Origin: Amoebidium appalachense
Taxonomy: Eukaryota > Ichthyosporea
Length of the DNA: 64,000 nucleotides
Reading direction: 5' to 3'
Assembly: GCA_963693365.1 (NCBI GenBank)
Contig: CAVNZM010000006.1
Coordinates: 6,882,001 to 6,946,000, forward strand
In this document: positions 34,813 to 47,299 of the stretch, in pieces
How positions within the stretch are numbered: the first letter of the stretch is position 1
Layout: each line of letters begins with the position of its first letter
The notes under the pieces: model-generated
Seen by the model: only the letters and a program-made list of their open reading frames with translations
What the model was told of the DNA's origin: nothing
Databases searched by the model: none
Translations under genes and position numbers: made by a program

Positions 34813-35926
34813 AACATATGAGCACCATCTACGTAGCTTAGTACTATTAGTTGGTGAGGGTTGTGCATATAGGCATACGTCCATGCGGTTGAATGTGGGT
34901 GTGTGCAAGCATAAAAAGTCGAAGTTAGGTGTAGATAGGTATCTAGAGACATGCATGTACGAGCAGATATACGTACTGGGGTGGGGCCAATCAGTGCCCA
35001 TGGTGCACGCACGAACAGACACTAGACTGCTGCCTGCCTTGTATTTTAAAACACCACATGGGTCATAGTGCGTATACACTACTAGAGCTTAGTCGGTAGT
35101 ACAGTACCGTCTAGGGTCGGCGCACCAACACACGTGCGGCGAGCTAGGCAGCTACAGCCAAAAGGACCCTTAGCATAAGCGGCCAGAGGGGTAGAGCGCA
35201 GCCGTAGCTAGTGTACTACTAGGCAATCTGCCGCTTAGGCTTTACATGGGCTAATTTGAATGAACAGCCGTTGAAAGACATAATTGCCTTTCGTGATGCT
35301 TTATGCAACTGCATAATACGTCACGGCCGTACAAACAATAAAAAAAGTTGGAATATAGCACCCAGACTCAATGATTGTTCATGGTGCGGCTCCGTGCAGC
35401 AACATATCCAGGCACGGGTGCACGTGCCTGCCACCGGATCAGATCTGTGTTTTATGTTCTGTTGCATTATGCAACTACTGCATAGATTTTTACCAAGAAA
35501 TGCAAGCACTAAGTACTATAGTAATATATCACTTGGCTGGCCCAACCAGCGCTAGCCTGAGTGGACGGGGTTCTTGGACTCTGAGCCTCAGGCTACATCT
35601 ATAGATTGGATATGAAAGTGGACTACCCTTTGTACATACATACAAAAACGAGACGTCTATAACCTCAGTTACCGGGAGGCGAACCATAGTACTGGTAAAA
35701 AAAAACAAAAAAAAAAACAACAAAAAAACTTATATATACGGTCGTATCATAATACTAAGAAGCAACAGCCCGTAGAGGCCCACCTTCAGGTCTCTTTCTC
35801 TGCCATATACATGAGCACATGCAGGTGCCGTGGCTGGCTGGTAGCTGTGGGCCTGCAGTAACCGTTTGAAGCAAAATCCAAACCATTCCCAGCTGCCACC
35901 CTAGCAACCCCAACTTCATGCATGCA
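34813..35926. other. Convergent intergenic region
   Basis: Tail-to-tail spacer between the C2H2 gene (plus) and UBE2G2 (minus). Unique sequence, AT-richer near 35290-35530, with a short A-rich tract at 35696-35728. Both 3' UTRs should lie here. No exon was seen. Confidence 0.5.
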
Positions 35927-36631
35927 TCACGGGGCCAGGCCCAGAGTCTTTCGGACCGTCAGGTCCACCAACTTGCTGAACCCCTCCCGGTCTTCCCGCC
36001 ACATTTTCTGCACCACATACATACGTCAGCCAAAGGTCAAAGGTGGTGGTCGTGGTGGTGGAGGAGGTTGGTGGGTGAGTGGGTGGGTGGGCAGGCCGAT
36101 GGGTGGATGGGTGGGTGGGTGGGTGGGTGGGTGGGTGGGGGGGGGGGGGGGGGGGGGGGGGGGATATGTATGTGTTAGGGGGTAAAGCATACTTTGCATA
36201 TCTGGCTAAAGCATGTGGCCACTGTAATGCTAGGGCCATGGCAAGTAGGTACATGGTTGTGTGCCCAAAGCCATCATGTGTACAATCGGCTTGCTTGTGG
36301 TAGCCTGCACACAGGACCCAAAGATATCGAGTTCAACACACCCAAGGATGAACAATGAACATCGGGAGCAGATGGTGTGCTTGCTTGCTGCTGGCCAGAG
36401 GTGTGTGTGTGTGTGTCTGTGTGTCTGTGTGTGTGTGTGTGTAAAGTGGGCATGAAGTAGCAGGACCATGTATGGTACAGTGAGTGAGTGCTAATATTGT
36501 GGTGTTATTATTAGGTCCGATTGGTGCTGACCATGCATAACATATTTTGACTGAATCCAACCAAATTCCACGTCCGAAAAATGTGACCCCTCTGTTGTAA
36601 CCGGCTGTACTAAGGATGTAGGTGTGTGTGT

Positions 36632-36662
<31 letters not shown>

Positions 36663-37937
36663 AGGAAAGGAAGCGGGGGGTGGGTCGCTGGGGGGGAAAG
36701 GGGGGGGTGGGGGGGGGGTGAAGGGGGGGAAAGGGAGGGGAGAAGGTGGGGGGGCCTTACCGAGGCATCTACGTTGGCACCGCTCTCATCATTAGGCTCT
36801 GTCCACACCCCCAGTCAGTCATCCACTGCCCATACACGCATGCACACATACCTTCACCATGCACATGCACACACTACCATGTTCCCCAAAACCAAACCAC
36901 CACCATTCTTCTAGACCCATAATTTGCGTATATTTCTTTTGCCTACATCAACTGTTTGCGCCCCCCACCTGCCAGCATGCTGACGACACTGAGCAGAATC
37001 TTCTCGACACTCTGCACGGGGCTCCAGCGCTCACTGCTCAGCTCGTAGCCTGTCGGGTCATCCCCCGGTGGGTGAAGGATGCTGATGCACACCTGCCCAC
37101 CGGGGTAGACTAAGGCAACACGGTCAGTGAGGAAGGGGGGGGCCGGGGGGAGGGGGGGGGGGAGGGGAAGGGGGAGGGGGAGGGGGGAGGGAAAGCTGGA
37201 GAGGGGGAGGGGGGGAGATGAATGCGCCATAAGAGTACGAAGTACAGATTCACAACGGACAACACAATGTAGAGTGCAAATCACAAATAAAGAGTAAGCA
37301 TAATAAGCAGAGCCCATCCTCAAAAAAAGTCATCCGCAGTACCCAAGTTTCATACACCTCGTCGACAAAACCAAACTCATTTACTGTTTCAGTAGGGTAG
37401 GTCACATGTCTTGATCAGGGACGAGCAGGGTTACTCGTGCGAGCAGGCAACAGGAAATGGCAGTGGAGAAAACCGGGGGTTGGAATTGCTGCAGTAAGCA
37501 GAAGCAAGAAACTCATAGATCCCGGGCAGGGGGCCGGGAGGGGGGGGGGGGGAGGGGGAGAAGTATGCTGTGGCCAAGAATGCCCACAGGTTGGTCATGT
37601 GCCATCAAAGCGAGCACACAGGTGGTCAGGGTCAGGTAGAAGGGCAGGTGACGCATGTGGACCAGCAGGACGGAGGGGGAGGGGGGAGGGGGGTAACATA
37701 CTGTTTGGGTGGAACATGGGGGACGTGAAGCGCATCTGGGGGGGACTCAGTGGGTAGTCTTTGGGGAAGGTCAGGACAGCTGTAAACACACCATCCTCGT
37801 ATGGTGAGCCCTCTGGGCCCCTGCAGGCAACCACATGTCAGCAAAACAAGGGTGATAGGGACCAGCACACGCTAGGCACATCATAGCTGCAGGTGTGTGT
37901 GGACGGCGTATGGGCACGGGCGTGTGCGTGCGTGAGT

Positions 37938-38003
<66 letters not shown>

Positions 38004-38154
38004 ACGTACGTGTATGCCTGTGTGTGCTACCGTATGGTCTAGTGTATGTGAAGGTGTGTGTGCCTGTGCACGTATGCGCAATTTGGTGTGTGTGGTGATT
38101 TGTGCATTCACGTGTACTTGTGGATCCATGGGCAGGTGTGCATGTGTGTAGGCA

Positions 38155-38223
<69 letters not shown>

Positions 38224-38865
38224 CGTATGTGAATCTATGTGTGTGCCGTGTGCGTCTAAAAAAAAAAAAAAAAAGCGAGTGTGCTTGTGTGTGGTGCCTG
38301 GATGGATAGGCTCCTGCAATGGTGTGTATGTGAAGGCAATTTTTTATGGTTCAGGGAACTGAGCAACCCTACAGCTTCTCCCAGAGGGAATACAAAGCAC
38401 TAGGTCGCTCAAAGCAGGGATGTGTATCTGTGTGTGTGTTGGGGGCTGGGGGGAGGGGGGACGGAGAGAGGGGGCACTGTACACAATGACGGCCTCCCAC
38501 TGGAAGAAATTGTCCTCGCTAATAGGCCCTGCACAAGCCCGGTCAGAGAGAAGCAGGTATTACTGCCCAGCCCATAGACCCCCCAACCCCCCCCTCCTCC
38601 CGCCCACTTTCCGTTCCTTATATTCGTCCCAACCTTTTGTCGGGGATATCAGCCACAATGCTGTTTGTGTCTGTGCGCAGCACCAACCTTCCTGGACAAC
38701 CCACTGGCCGACCCACACGGCCAACACTGGCTATGGGTGGACAAGCAGGGCACACACACTGACACGCACCTGCAAGTATGCCTTCCGGTGGGTTTCTGGT
38801 CAACGCTGCAAAAGCACCTCTTGTCAGTCTAAATCTCTCTCCCTGGCCCTCCCTCCCCTCAACCG

Positions 38866-38902
<37 letters not shown>

Positions 38903-39002
38903 ACCCCCCACACACACAAAAAAAAAAAACAAAAAAAAACCCAGCGACCAGAAACCTACACCGGTATTCTGTCATCAGCCTCTTGAGTGCCGAACCAGCC
39001 AT
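35927..39002 (-). CDS. UBE2G2: Ubiquitin-conjugating enzyme E2 G2
   Basis: Seven minus-strand exons: 38962-39002, 38770-38795, 38483-38528, 37702-37820, 36969-37109, 36761-36798 and 35927-36007 (TGA). All phases agree. The protein begins [14 protein letters not shown]. It has the E2 core [17 protein letters not shown] with the HPN motif, the active-site cysteine in [10 protein letters not shown], and directly after it the acidic loop insertion ([16 protein letters not shown]) that marks the UBE2G2/Ubc7/Cdc34 group. [17 protein letters not shown] and [10 protein letters not shown] complete the match. Family knowledge: UBE2G2 builds K48 ubiquitin chains for ER-associated degradation with gp78-type E3 ligases. 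The region between TEYR and NPPEG is about four residues shorter than in animals, perhaps because the true exon 2 acceptor lies upstream. Divergent from the comB-like gene across about 680 bases. Confidence 0.95.
36115..36166 (+). repeat. (GGGT)n and poly(G) in UBE2G2 last intron
   Basis: GGTGGGTG repeats pass into a G run. In the minus-strand transcript this is a C-rich tract upstream of the last exon. Similar runs lie at 36630-36660, 37130-37210 and 38868-38902, and (GT)n blocks lie at 37938-38000 and 38158-38222. Confidence 0.9.
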
Positions 39003-39686
39003 GCTGCACAACTCCGGCCACCTGCTGGCCAAGCCCCAGCACTGGATGGGTCTCGCAGGAACTATGAACGAACAAGGCACGTAGGGAATAACGGGGTAAA
39101 GTGGGCAGGTGTGACAGGTTATGGGCTGAGTAACCGTTTATAGGAAGCACTTAGAGCCTATTTGTAAGAGAGCAGCAACACGCTCCGCTTTATAAGTATA
39201 CCCTAGGGCCTAAATATACGTATACGGTATCACCATGGAAACATTTATGAGCTGCAGCTACACAGCAAAACTCCGGCCACTCACTCAGTCGTCAGTGTCA
39301 CCTTGGGGACGGTCAAAGGCTGCGGCTTGCAGGGCGTTCATGATCAGTCTGAACAGCCAATCATATACCTGGTTTTGAAAGCACAAATAGAAGTTCAGCA
39401 TTTAACCCATATATGGCTTGGCAATGCCCATAAAAGGCAAGTCCTTTTGCCCTCAAGTTGCTCAACTCCTCAGCCTGGCAGAGTGTCACCGCTGTGCACA
39501 CCGCACGCAGAAGCACTCAGTCACACGTACACAGAAGCACACAGGCTGAAGTTGCATGGGGCCAAGCCGCTGATGTTTTGGACCCACTTTGCTTTAGCCC
39601 ACAACTAGTTAATATTGAGAAATTATAGTTAAAGACTCTTACACGCACCGTGCACCGCCTATAAGCGACCTTGATAAGCATTCATC
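39003..39686. promoter_or_regulatory. Divergent promoter region, UBE2G2 / comB-like
   Basis: 684 bases between two start codons on opposite strands. Unique sequence with a perfect CArG box CCATATATGG at 39407-39416 and AT-rich elements (TAAATATACG near 39211). No TATA box could be placed with confidence for either gene. Confidence 0.45.
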
Positions 39687-40423
39687 ATGCAGGTGACGCT
39701 GTACCACACGCCGGACCTTGTGCCTGAGGATGTGGCTGCCGACTGTGCCGTGGTCATAGACGTGCTGCGCGCCACAACAACAATGACAACTGCGCTGCAA
39801 GCAGGTGCAGAGGCTATACGCACCTTCAGGTGGGTACAGGCGCGTGGCCAGCGGGAAGGGCGCAGGGCCGCATGAAACGGCACACGTTGAGAGCAACCCC
39901 CTTCCCCCCCCTCCCCCCTTCCCCCTCCCCCCTCCACCCCCCCTCCTCACGTGATACTGGCCACTGCACACGCCGAACACAGCGTTAACGATGTGTTGTT
40001 CAGGTCTGAGCACACCCAGTGTGCTGCTTGTAGAAAATAGCTGGCAGATACGCACGCATACGTCCTCCTCCCTGACCCTGCACAAACACACCCTACAGAT
40101 GGTTGTTTGAGGGAGCAGATTCATCGTGGATCCATGCATGGGAGGACACAGCCTCCTTGTGCGCACATGCATATGCACACAAATGACACCTCCAGCGTTG
40201 CGCGCAATACACATTAGACACTTTTGACACCCGCACTGCTAGCCTTGGGCTTGCCGTGAGCGCCACAACAGCACATTCGCACACACGGCCTACTGCATAC
40301 GTAACATGCAAGACACATCCAGCGCAACTGTCTTGGATACACGCGCACAGAGGCAAATACCAGGTACATGCGCCCATAAACGGTCGTGTGAGGCCACACA
40401 GGCAGTACACATGCTGGTGTACA

Positions 40424-40475
<52 letters not shown>

Positions 40476-41295
40476 CACACACACATGCGCAACACACACA
40501 CACACACACACACGGACACACGTGCACGTACTCACATGCACACGCACACGCACACACAGATACAGACACAGGACACACGCGCACACACAGTTGCTCACAC
40601 CCACCCCTACACCTGCACAGGCCACGTGCTACTCACGGTTGCATACCAACCACCATGGCTAACACGTATGCTGCAGGGACGTGGACGCCCTGTTTGCCGA
40701 AAGTGCCGAGTGGCCGGCAGACAAGCGGCTACTTGCAGGGGAGAGGGGGGGCATTATGGTGCCGGGGTTTGACTTTGGAAACTCGCCTCTGGACCTCACA
40801 CCGTCACGTGTGCAGGGCAAGCGCATCTTCATGTCGACCACCAACGGCACACGCACACTTCAGAGGGTGCAGCACTGCCCCACGGTGCTTGTGTGCTGTT
40901 TGCGCAACCGTAAGGCCGTAGCAGAGTACCTTGCAGCCAAGCGCTTTGAGAGAGTCGTGGTGGTGGCCTCGGGGTGGGAGGGCAACTTCTCCCTTGAGGA
41001 CACGGTGTGTGCAGGAGCACTTATCAGTGCGCTTGTGGGGCTGGTGGGTGGGGAGGGAGCAGACCCCGTGCAGGCCGTGGGAACGCTAGTAGCGAATGAC
41101 GAGGCCGTGGCGGCAGTGGGGCTGTATGCCGGGTGGGGGCACAGCCTGGGTGCACTGCTGAGGGTGGCCAGCCATGGCCGGCGCATAGAGCGGCTGGGCT
41201 GGCTGGCCGATCTGGACTTCTGCGCACAGCTGGACTGCTGCACAGTGGTGCCGGCACAGACGGAGCCCGGTCTTTTGAAGCCCCTGGCTCAATAG
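39687..41295 (+). CDS. comB: 2-phosphosulfolactate phosphatase, ComB family
   Basis: Two exons, 39687-39829 and 40677-41295 (TAG), joined in phase, give about 253 residues, the usual ComB length. The N-terminus reads [12 protein letters not shown], then [19 protein letters not shown] (the family DVLRATS motif). Later blocks are [54 protein letters not shown] and [15 protein letters not shown]. Family knowledge: ComB dephosphorylates 2-phosphosulfolactate to sulfolactate in the coenzyme M/sulfolactate route and needs Mg2+. These blocks match my memory of cyanobacterial ComB closely. Presence in a holozoan-type genome with a GT-AG intron, between UBE2G2 and CREB, argues for horizontal transfer rather than contamination. 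Cytosolic: no targeting peptide seen. A possible polyadenylation hexamer AATAAA is at 41548-41553. The true substrate in this host is not known. Confidence 0.93.
40423..40590 (+). repeat. (CA)n microsatellite in comB-like intron
   Basis: (CA)n at about 40430-40470 and degenerate CA-rich sequence to 40590 inside the only intron of the ComB gene. Confidence 0.95.
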
Positions 41296-41702
41296 CACAC
41301 AGAGGTGGTGTGTATCTATAAGTCACCCGTACATGTGGGGTAGAGAACAATTCATTTAGTACACAGATGTTAGAATTAAAGAATAGCGTGCCCCAAGGGG
41401 GCAGCAAAGCACACACCGCTATTTTGCTCCATAAGGTTCAGAGTTCATTCAGAAGCGTCGAAAACAAAACAGCACAGGCCACCCCTAATACTGCTGTACA
41501 GTCGAAAACTATTACTGTGAGAGGGTGCACTCTGTTGCTTGACTACAAATAAAAAGCTTATTGCCACTGAACGCTCCATAACACAACCTGTGTGCTTCAT
41601 AGCCCCGCATACACACCAACCGTCGGTTTTGACAAAAACCACACGGTACACCCAGCAAACCAACCTGTAAACACATACAACGCCCTACGTCCTATCAAGT
41701 AG
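41296..41702. other. Convergent spacer, comB-like / CREB
   Basis: 407 bases between the stop codons of two convergent genes. Unique sequence holding both 3' UTRs; AATAAA at 41548-41553 on the plus strand. No gene seen. Confidence 0.6.
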
Positions 41703-42085
41703 TTACTTTTGCGGTGTCCCAACACCGGGGTGGTGGGGCATGGGACCTGGGGGGCCCACAAGGGTCTTGAGCTTTTTGAGTTCGGTGATGAGAGCCATGT
41801 TCTGCTGCTCTAGCAACCGCACACGATCCTCCAGGCACTTCACGTACTCCTGCAGGTCGCAGTCAGCACACAACAGTTCGATGCCACTAAGGCCAGCTCG
41901 ACTACAATTCAAGCAACAAAAACCTTATGTTTGGGCAGAACACACGGCAAAATCACATAAGAGCCTCAAGAACGTGTCTCAAAGTGTGTGAAGATAGAGC
42001 AAAGTGTGTAGAGACAGAAACACCAACGTAGTCCATTCGTTTTTCTTTTGTGTGTGCGTGCAGGGGGAGGAAGGAGGGCGGGCAA

Positions 42086-42128
<43 letters not shown>

Positions 42129-42790
42129 GGAGGTTACACACAAGGCAAATAACGTATTACACACGACCAAAAGCAACGGCAAACACTCGAAAGGAAGGTC
42201 AAGACACTTCTCCCTGGAGGCACAAGTAGGTAAGGCCAAAAGCCAAGGTGTGTTGTAAGTCAAAAGGCAGCTGGGGGATTGCAAGCGTGCAATGGGTAGA
42301 AATGCTAATACAAGACAACAACAAGGTGCAGAAGGTGAACAGCAACACGCAGAAGGTGTGGACTAGTTGCTTCTTCTGTTACCGATGGAGGGGTGCTAAG
42401 TACAAACCTTCTTCTTCTTTCTGCACTGCCTGGCTGCCTCTCTGTTTTTCTCCAAGCGCCTACTCCGCTTGCCAGCCACGTCATCCTCCCCACCCGTCTT
42501 TGCCGACGGTGAAGAGAGCTCACCCGGGGAGGGGCCTTGTGAATTTTGTGCAAACATGGCACCCGGGCTGGAGAACTGGTTCTCAAAGCTCTGCAAAAGC
42601 ACAGCGGTCAGCAGCAGGCAGACTCAGAAGGCATGCTACCCATAAGAGTGCCCAGCAGACACAGTTTAAAGTGGTGAAAGAGAAAGAGAGACCGAGAGGT
42701 AGGGCAGAGAGAGATCATGGCAGAACCACGTACCGGCATAACAGCCATCGGCTGGCTGGGGGCCGAGTAGAGACTCTGCTGCTGATCCAT
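41703..42790 (-). CDS. CREB: Compact CREB/ATF bZIP transcription factor
   Basis: Three minus-strand exons, 42734-42790, 42408-42590 and 41703-41849 (TAA), all phase 0, give about 128 residues. It starts MDQQQSLYSAPSQPMAVMP. The basic region is KRSRRLEKNREAARQCRKKK, then the zipper EYVKCLEDRVRLLEQQNMAL and ITELKKLKTL. EYVKCLE and the RKKK block are diagnostic of animal CREB/CREM/ATF1. CREB dimers bind TGACGTCA in the nucleus. The protein is much shorter than animal CREB; I see no kinase-inducible RRPSY motif and no Q-rich domain beyond a few Q residues. More 5' exons cannot be excluded, but the promoter-like region upstream has two CREs. The intron between exons 2 and 3 contains a long G run on the plus strand (42088-42127). 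Confidence 0.92.
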
Positions 42791-43743
42791 GTTACCGGCC
42801 TGCTGTGCGCACGGGGCCTGAAGCTACACTGGCGTCACAAAGGTCAGCATAGAGTACTGCCTCATAAGGGAAGGTCTTGCTCTATAGGTGGGGCACACTA
42901 TTGTACTGTGTATCGAGAGCAATGGATCGATTTGGCAAAAAAAAAAAAAAAAAAAAAAAACGAGACTAAAAAAAGGGAAAGGGGTATTCAAACGAAACCC
43001 AAACTCCTTTTAAAAAAGGCGGAGCACGTGCGACAGTTGTCACAGTAAGCGAAGACTACAAGTCCTAAGTGCTGCCCCGTAAAACGCAAACACAACTTGC
43101 ATGACATGGGTGTACACCTGTGCACCAGGTTGTCGGCTCACCCTTTCCCGCGTCGTGAAACCGTTGTGTTGACGTCAAAACGACGTAGACAGAGCAAAGG
43201 GGCGAAACGTCAAAATGACGGTGCAGCTGACGTAGGCTGTTTATCAACGAGAATGGCCAGATCCCGGGCCTCTCAACCAATCAGATCACTGGTTGACGTC
43301 AGAGGCTAAAAAAGCAGCCGCTTGTGAAGTGTAATTAAAAAAAGATTCCAAAACCAAGAGGGTTTACCTGGCAGAGAAATTGTACAAAAATATTGATTTT
43401 TACATATTTATAAGGATTGTGTTTACTTTAATAATTCCTAATGCAGTTGGTACGTGCTTTGTTGGCAAGTTGATGATTCAACTCAGAAGATAATCAGTGT
43501 GCCTGATTTTACACTTAGCAAACCATTGTTATTGGTCCATTTGACCCGGACGAATGACCGGAGGATTCGATCCGAATCTCTAACACGGGTTAAAAAGCCC
43601 GCAAGTAGTTGACCCGAATGATTCTCGTGTGTCTTCAAAAGTTCAGCAGTTCGAACTCAGCTCGAGCAGCGAACACAACACAAGTCTGCAAGTGGCCTTT
43701 GTTTTTTTGCTGTGCATGAGAGGCCCCTTAGAACAGCGCGAGA
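42791..43743. promoter_or_regulatory. Bidirectional CREB / SNRNP70 promoter with two CREs
   Basis: 953 bases between divergent start codons. It holds two perfect palindromic CREs, TGACGTCA at 43170-43177 and 43294-43301, further TGACG half sites near 43208 and 43226, and a CCAAT box at 43277-43281. These cluster in about 130 bases. An A run lies at 42938-42960. As the left gene encodes the factor that binds this site, autoregulation is the simple reading; a role in SNRNP70 expression is equally possible. Confidence 0.6.
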
Positions 43744-44006
43744 ATGAGTGCGTACCTTCCGCACAACCTGCTGCTGTTGTTCCAGCCGCGGCCGGAACTG
43801 CCCTACCTTGAGCCGTTGGACAAGCTGCCCTGTGACAAGGTGTTCCCGCCATACACGGGGTAGGCAGCCACAGTGGACAACACACTTGCAGTGCATACAA
43901 GTGCACAGGCACGCGCGTACACACAGAGACACACATGCACACACATACAACACACGCACACGCGCACGCGCACGCACGCACACGCGCACGCTCACTAACA
44001 CTCATA

Positions 44007-44045
<39 letters not shown>

Positions 44046-44210
44046 GCACACGCGCGGACACACACGGACACACACACAGCATGCATACATCCACACGCAC
44101 ACACACACACACACAGGCACACACAACCACACGTAGGCGCACAAACAAGCACACAAACACACACGCACACACATACTCTTACACACACGTACACACACTC
44201 ACACTCACAT

Positions 44211-44270
<60 letters not shown>

Positions 44271-45450
44271 CACCCACACACACACACACACACACACAGG
44301 AACACGCACACACACACACATAAATACAAACACACACAGGCGCCCACACAAACACACACATACACACGCACACGTCTGCGCTCCCACTCACTCACACACA
44401 CACTCACTCTCTCCCTCTCTCGTAGAGCTCGCACACAAGCACACATACCATAGGTCTAGACACACGCTCACACAAACATTCGCCTGTATTTTTATGCACT
44501 TGCAGGCAGGCACTAACATTATGCCCCTAGTATCACAGGTGTTCAGAAACATGCCCACATATGTGCAGGTGCACACCCACACGGACGTCCTCACAAATGT
44601 GCATGTGCACAAGCCCACATGCACACTTTTTTTACTCCTGCAGTGTCCACACACATAAGAACCATGAATCGGGCGTGCATATGTGGCCACACACACTTCA
44701 ACACAGATGCACACGGGCACAAACGCAAATATACTTTGACACACAGTTAGCCGTACACGTGGGTGTTGGTGCACGGGTATAAATGCACACACAAGCCAGG
44801 CACATATGGACACATAAGATTTGGAATAGAGCAACAAGTTCTCAGCGCGCACGCGCTTGTGTGTCTACAACCTTACGGGCACGTAAGCACGTGCAGTCGC
44901 TGCTTGCAGACACACACACACAGTCACACATGTTCAAGGAGGCTGTAGGTACACTTGGGCACACAAGGACACCTACAAGCGCAGTGTACTGGCACCTTTC
45001 TCACCCTAACACACAGGTATTTGAAGCATAACCTGTGGGGTTTTGCACGAGATATTGGCGCTGGTTGGCACTAAGCAGGTTTATGCACAACCTTTCAACC
45101 AGGCATTACTTATGCACCAACTGAAAGGTGGTGAAAGGGGAGGGGGGCGGGGGGGGCATAAGAGGCAACCGAGAAACAGCAGGGGAGAACGAGGGGAGAA
45201 CGGGGGAGGGGGGGGGTGTTTTTACAAGAGTCACATAAGCACACATGCATCTATTTTGGTGGTACTGGGCTTTGGCAGGGGACTCATTGAATCACGTGCA
45301 GGATTGCGCAGTATGTTGGCCTGTTTGAGGACCCATCAGAGGCCCCCCCTCAGTCCTACGGCGAAACGGGGGGATGAGAGACGCGCAAGAAAGGTGCGTG
45401 GGGGGGGGGGGGGGGGGGGGAGGGGAGGGGGGTGGTTAAGGGGTGGTGGT

Positions 45451-45534
<84 letters not shown>

Positions 45535-46233
45535 AGTGCATGGCTGGAGCGTGGGCCCACCGTTCAGGGTGTGTCTCGCTTTGGCTGGGTAAGAGATTTG
45601 GCTATATAGCATGTATGTGCTACATGGCTAAGATGGATGAGAATTGTTTGTTTGTTGTTTGGTTGTGATATCTATGTTTTCCGCGCGCACACGTGTTTGT
45701 GTGTGTGTGTGGTGGGGGGAAGGGGGGGTAGGTTGCTCTGCTCTGGCCTCGATTGCCGTTCTGGTGTAGGCCTCCCCCCCTCCCCCCCAATACTTGTTAT
45801 ATAACCCCATGGTGTGTTGTGGCTGGGTGCTGACTGGGTGGTTGCAGAGGCAAGAGCGCCTGGAGAGGGCAGCTGCTGAGCTGCAGCAGGCAAAGGCCGA
45901 GTGTAGGTGCCCCATATAGCCCCAATGCATGCCCGGCACAAAGTAGTGGCCCATATAGCCCCCATGCATGCCCGGCAACCAGTAGTGGCCCATATAGCCC
46001 CCATGCATGCCCAGCACAAAGGAATGGCACTATTAGCCCCCATGCATGCCCGGTACCCAGTAGTGGCCTTATTAGCCCATATGCATTATCTGTCTGCTGT
46101 CTGCACACAGCCACTAACAACGGGGCCATACAGGGGACCCAGCGGCCGCGAATGTAGCCAAGACCATGGACCCCTACAAGACCCTGTTTGTCGGCCGCAC
46201 GGTGCGTGCGTGTGCGGGTGTGGGTGTGGGTGT

Positions 46234-46278
<45 letters not shown>

Positions 46279-46795
46279 TGTGTGTGTGTGTGTGTGTGTG
46301 TGAGGGAGAGTAAACGATAGGGAGAGAGAGTGTGTGTGTGCATGCGTGTGTGCGGGTATGAATGTGCGCTTGTGCGTACATGTGCGTGTGTGGGCAGGCA
46401 GGCGGGCGGGCAGGCAGGCGGGCTGGTGTGGGTACTAGTGTGTGTGCATGTGTGTGTGTGTTTGGGGGGGGGGGGGGGGAAGGGGGGAAAGAGGATTATC
46501 GAGAGAGAGAGAGAGAGAGAGATAGTGTTTGTGTGTGTGTGTGTGTGTGTGTTTTGGGCAGGGGGACGGAGGGAGATTGGGTGTAACGTTGCTGGAGGCA
46601 GTAGAGTGGTGGGGAGGGGCTGTGTGCTGACTGGGAGCACAGAGCTACGACACGACCGAGTCACGTCTGCGCAGAGAACTGGAGCAGTACGGCCCTATTG
46701 TGAAGGTGCGGGGGTGGCTAATGGGGAGGGGGGGGTGGTCGATGTGTGAGTGGATGCCCCGGTGCACCGGGTGGATGGGCGGGTGGGTGGGTGGG

Positions 46796-46847
<52 letters not shown>

Positions 46848-47230
46848 GTGGGGCTGTGACTGTGGCATTGTGCGTGTGATGTGTGACGGGTGTTCTGGTG
46901 GCTGTCGTGTGGTTGGGTGTGTGCAAGGCAGTGGTGGGTTGGGTGTGTGCTCACGGTGCTGTCGGTGCAGACATAGCCCTGCATCCCAGTTAGCCTATGT
47001 GAGGAGTATCGCTAATATGATCCTTATTCTTTCTATTACTATGGTTCCTTTATGGTTGCTGTTATGTTTGTCGGTGGTGGAGGAAGGGGGGGGGGGGAGG
47101 GGGGGGTTGCTTGTGATTGGGCCGTGCATGCGTGTGTGCGTGTGTCTGCCTATCTCTCTGCCTGCCTGCCCCATCTGTGTGGATGTCTGGGTATGCCTGT
47201 TGGTGTCCTGTGTACGTATATGGGCACAGC

Positions 47231-47299
<69 letters not shown>

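Noticed and set aside
39687-41295. comB-like gene as bacterial contamination
   Set aside because: It is interrupted by a GT-AG intron with host-type (CA)n repeats and flanked on both sides by eukaryotic genes.
43560-43590. GGATTCGATCC as a tRNA T-loop in the CREB/SNRNP70 promoter
   Set aside because: No cloverleaf could be formed around it.
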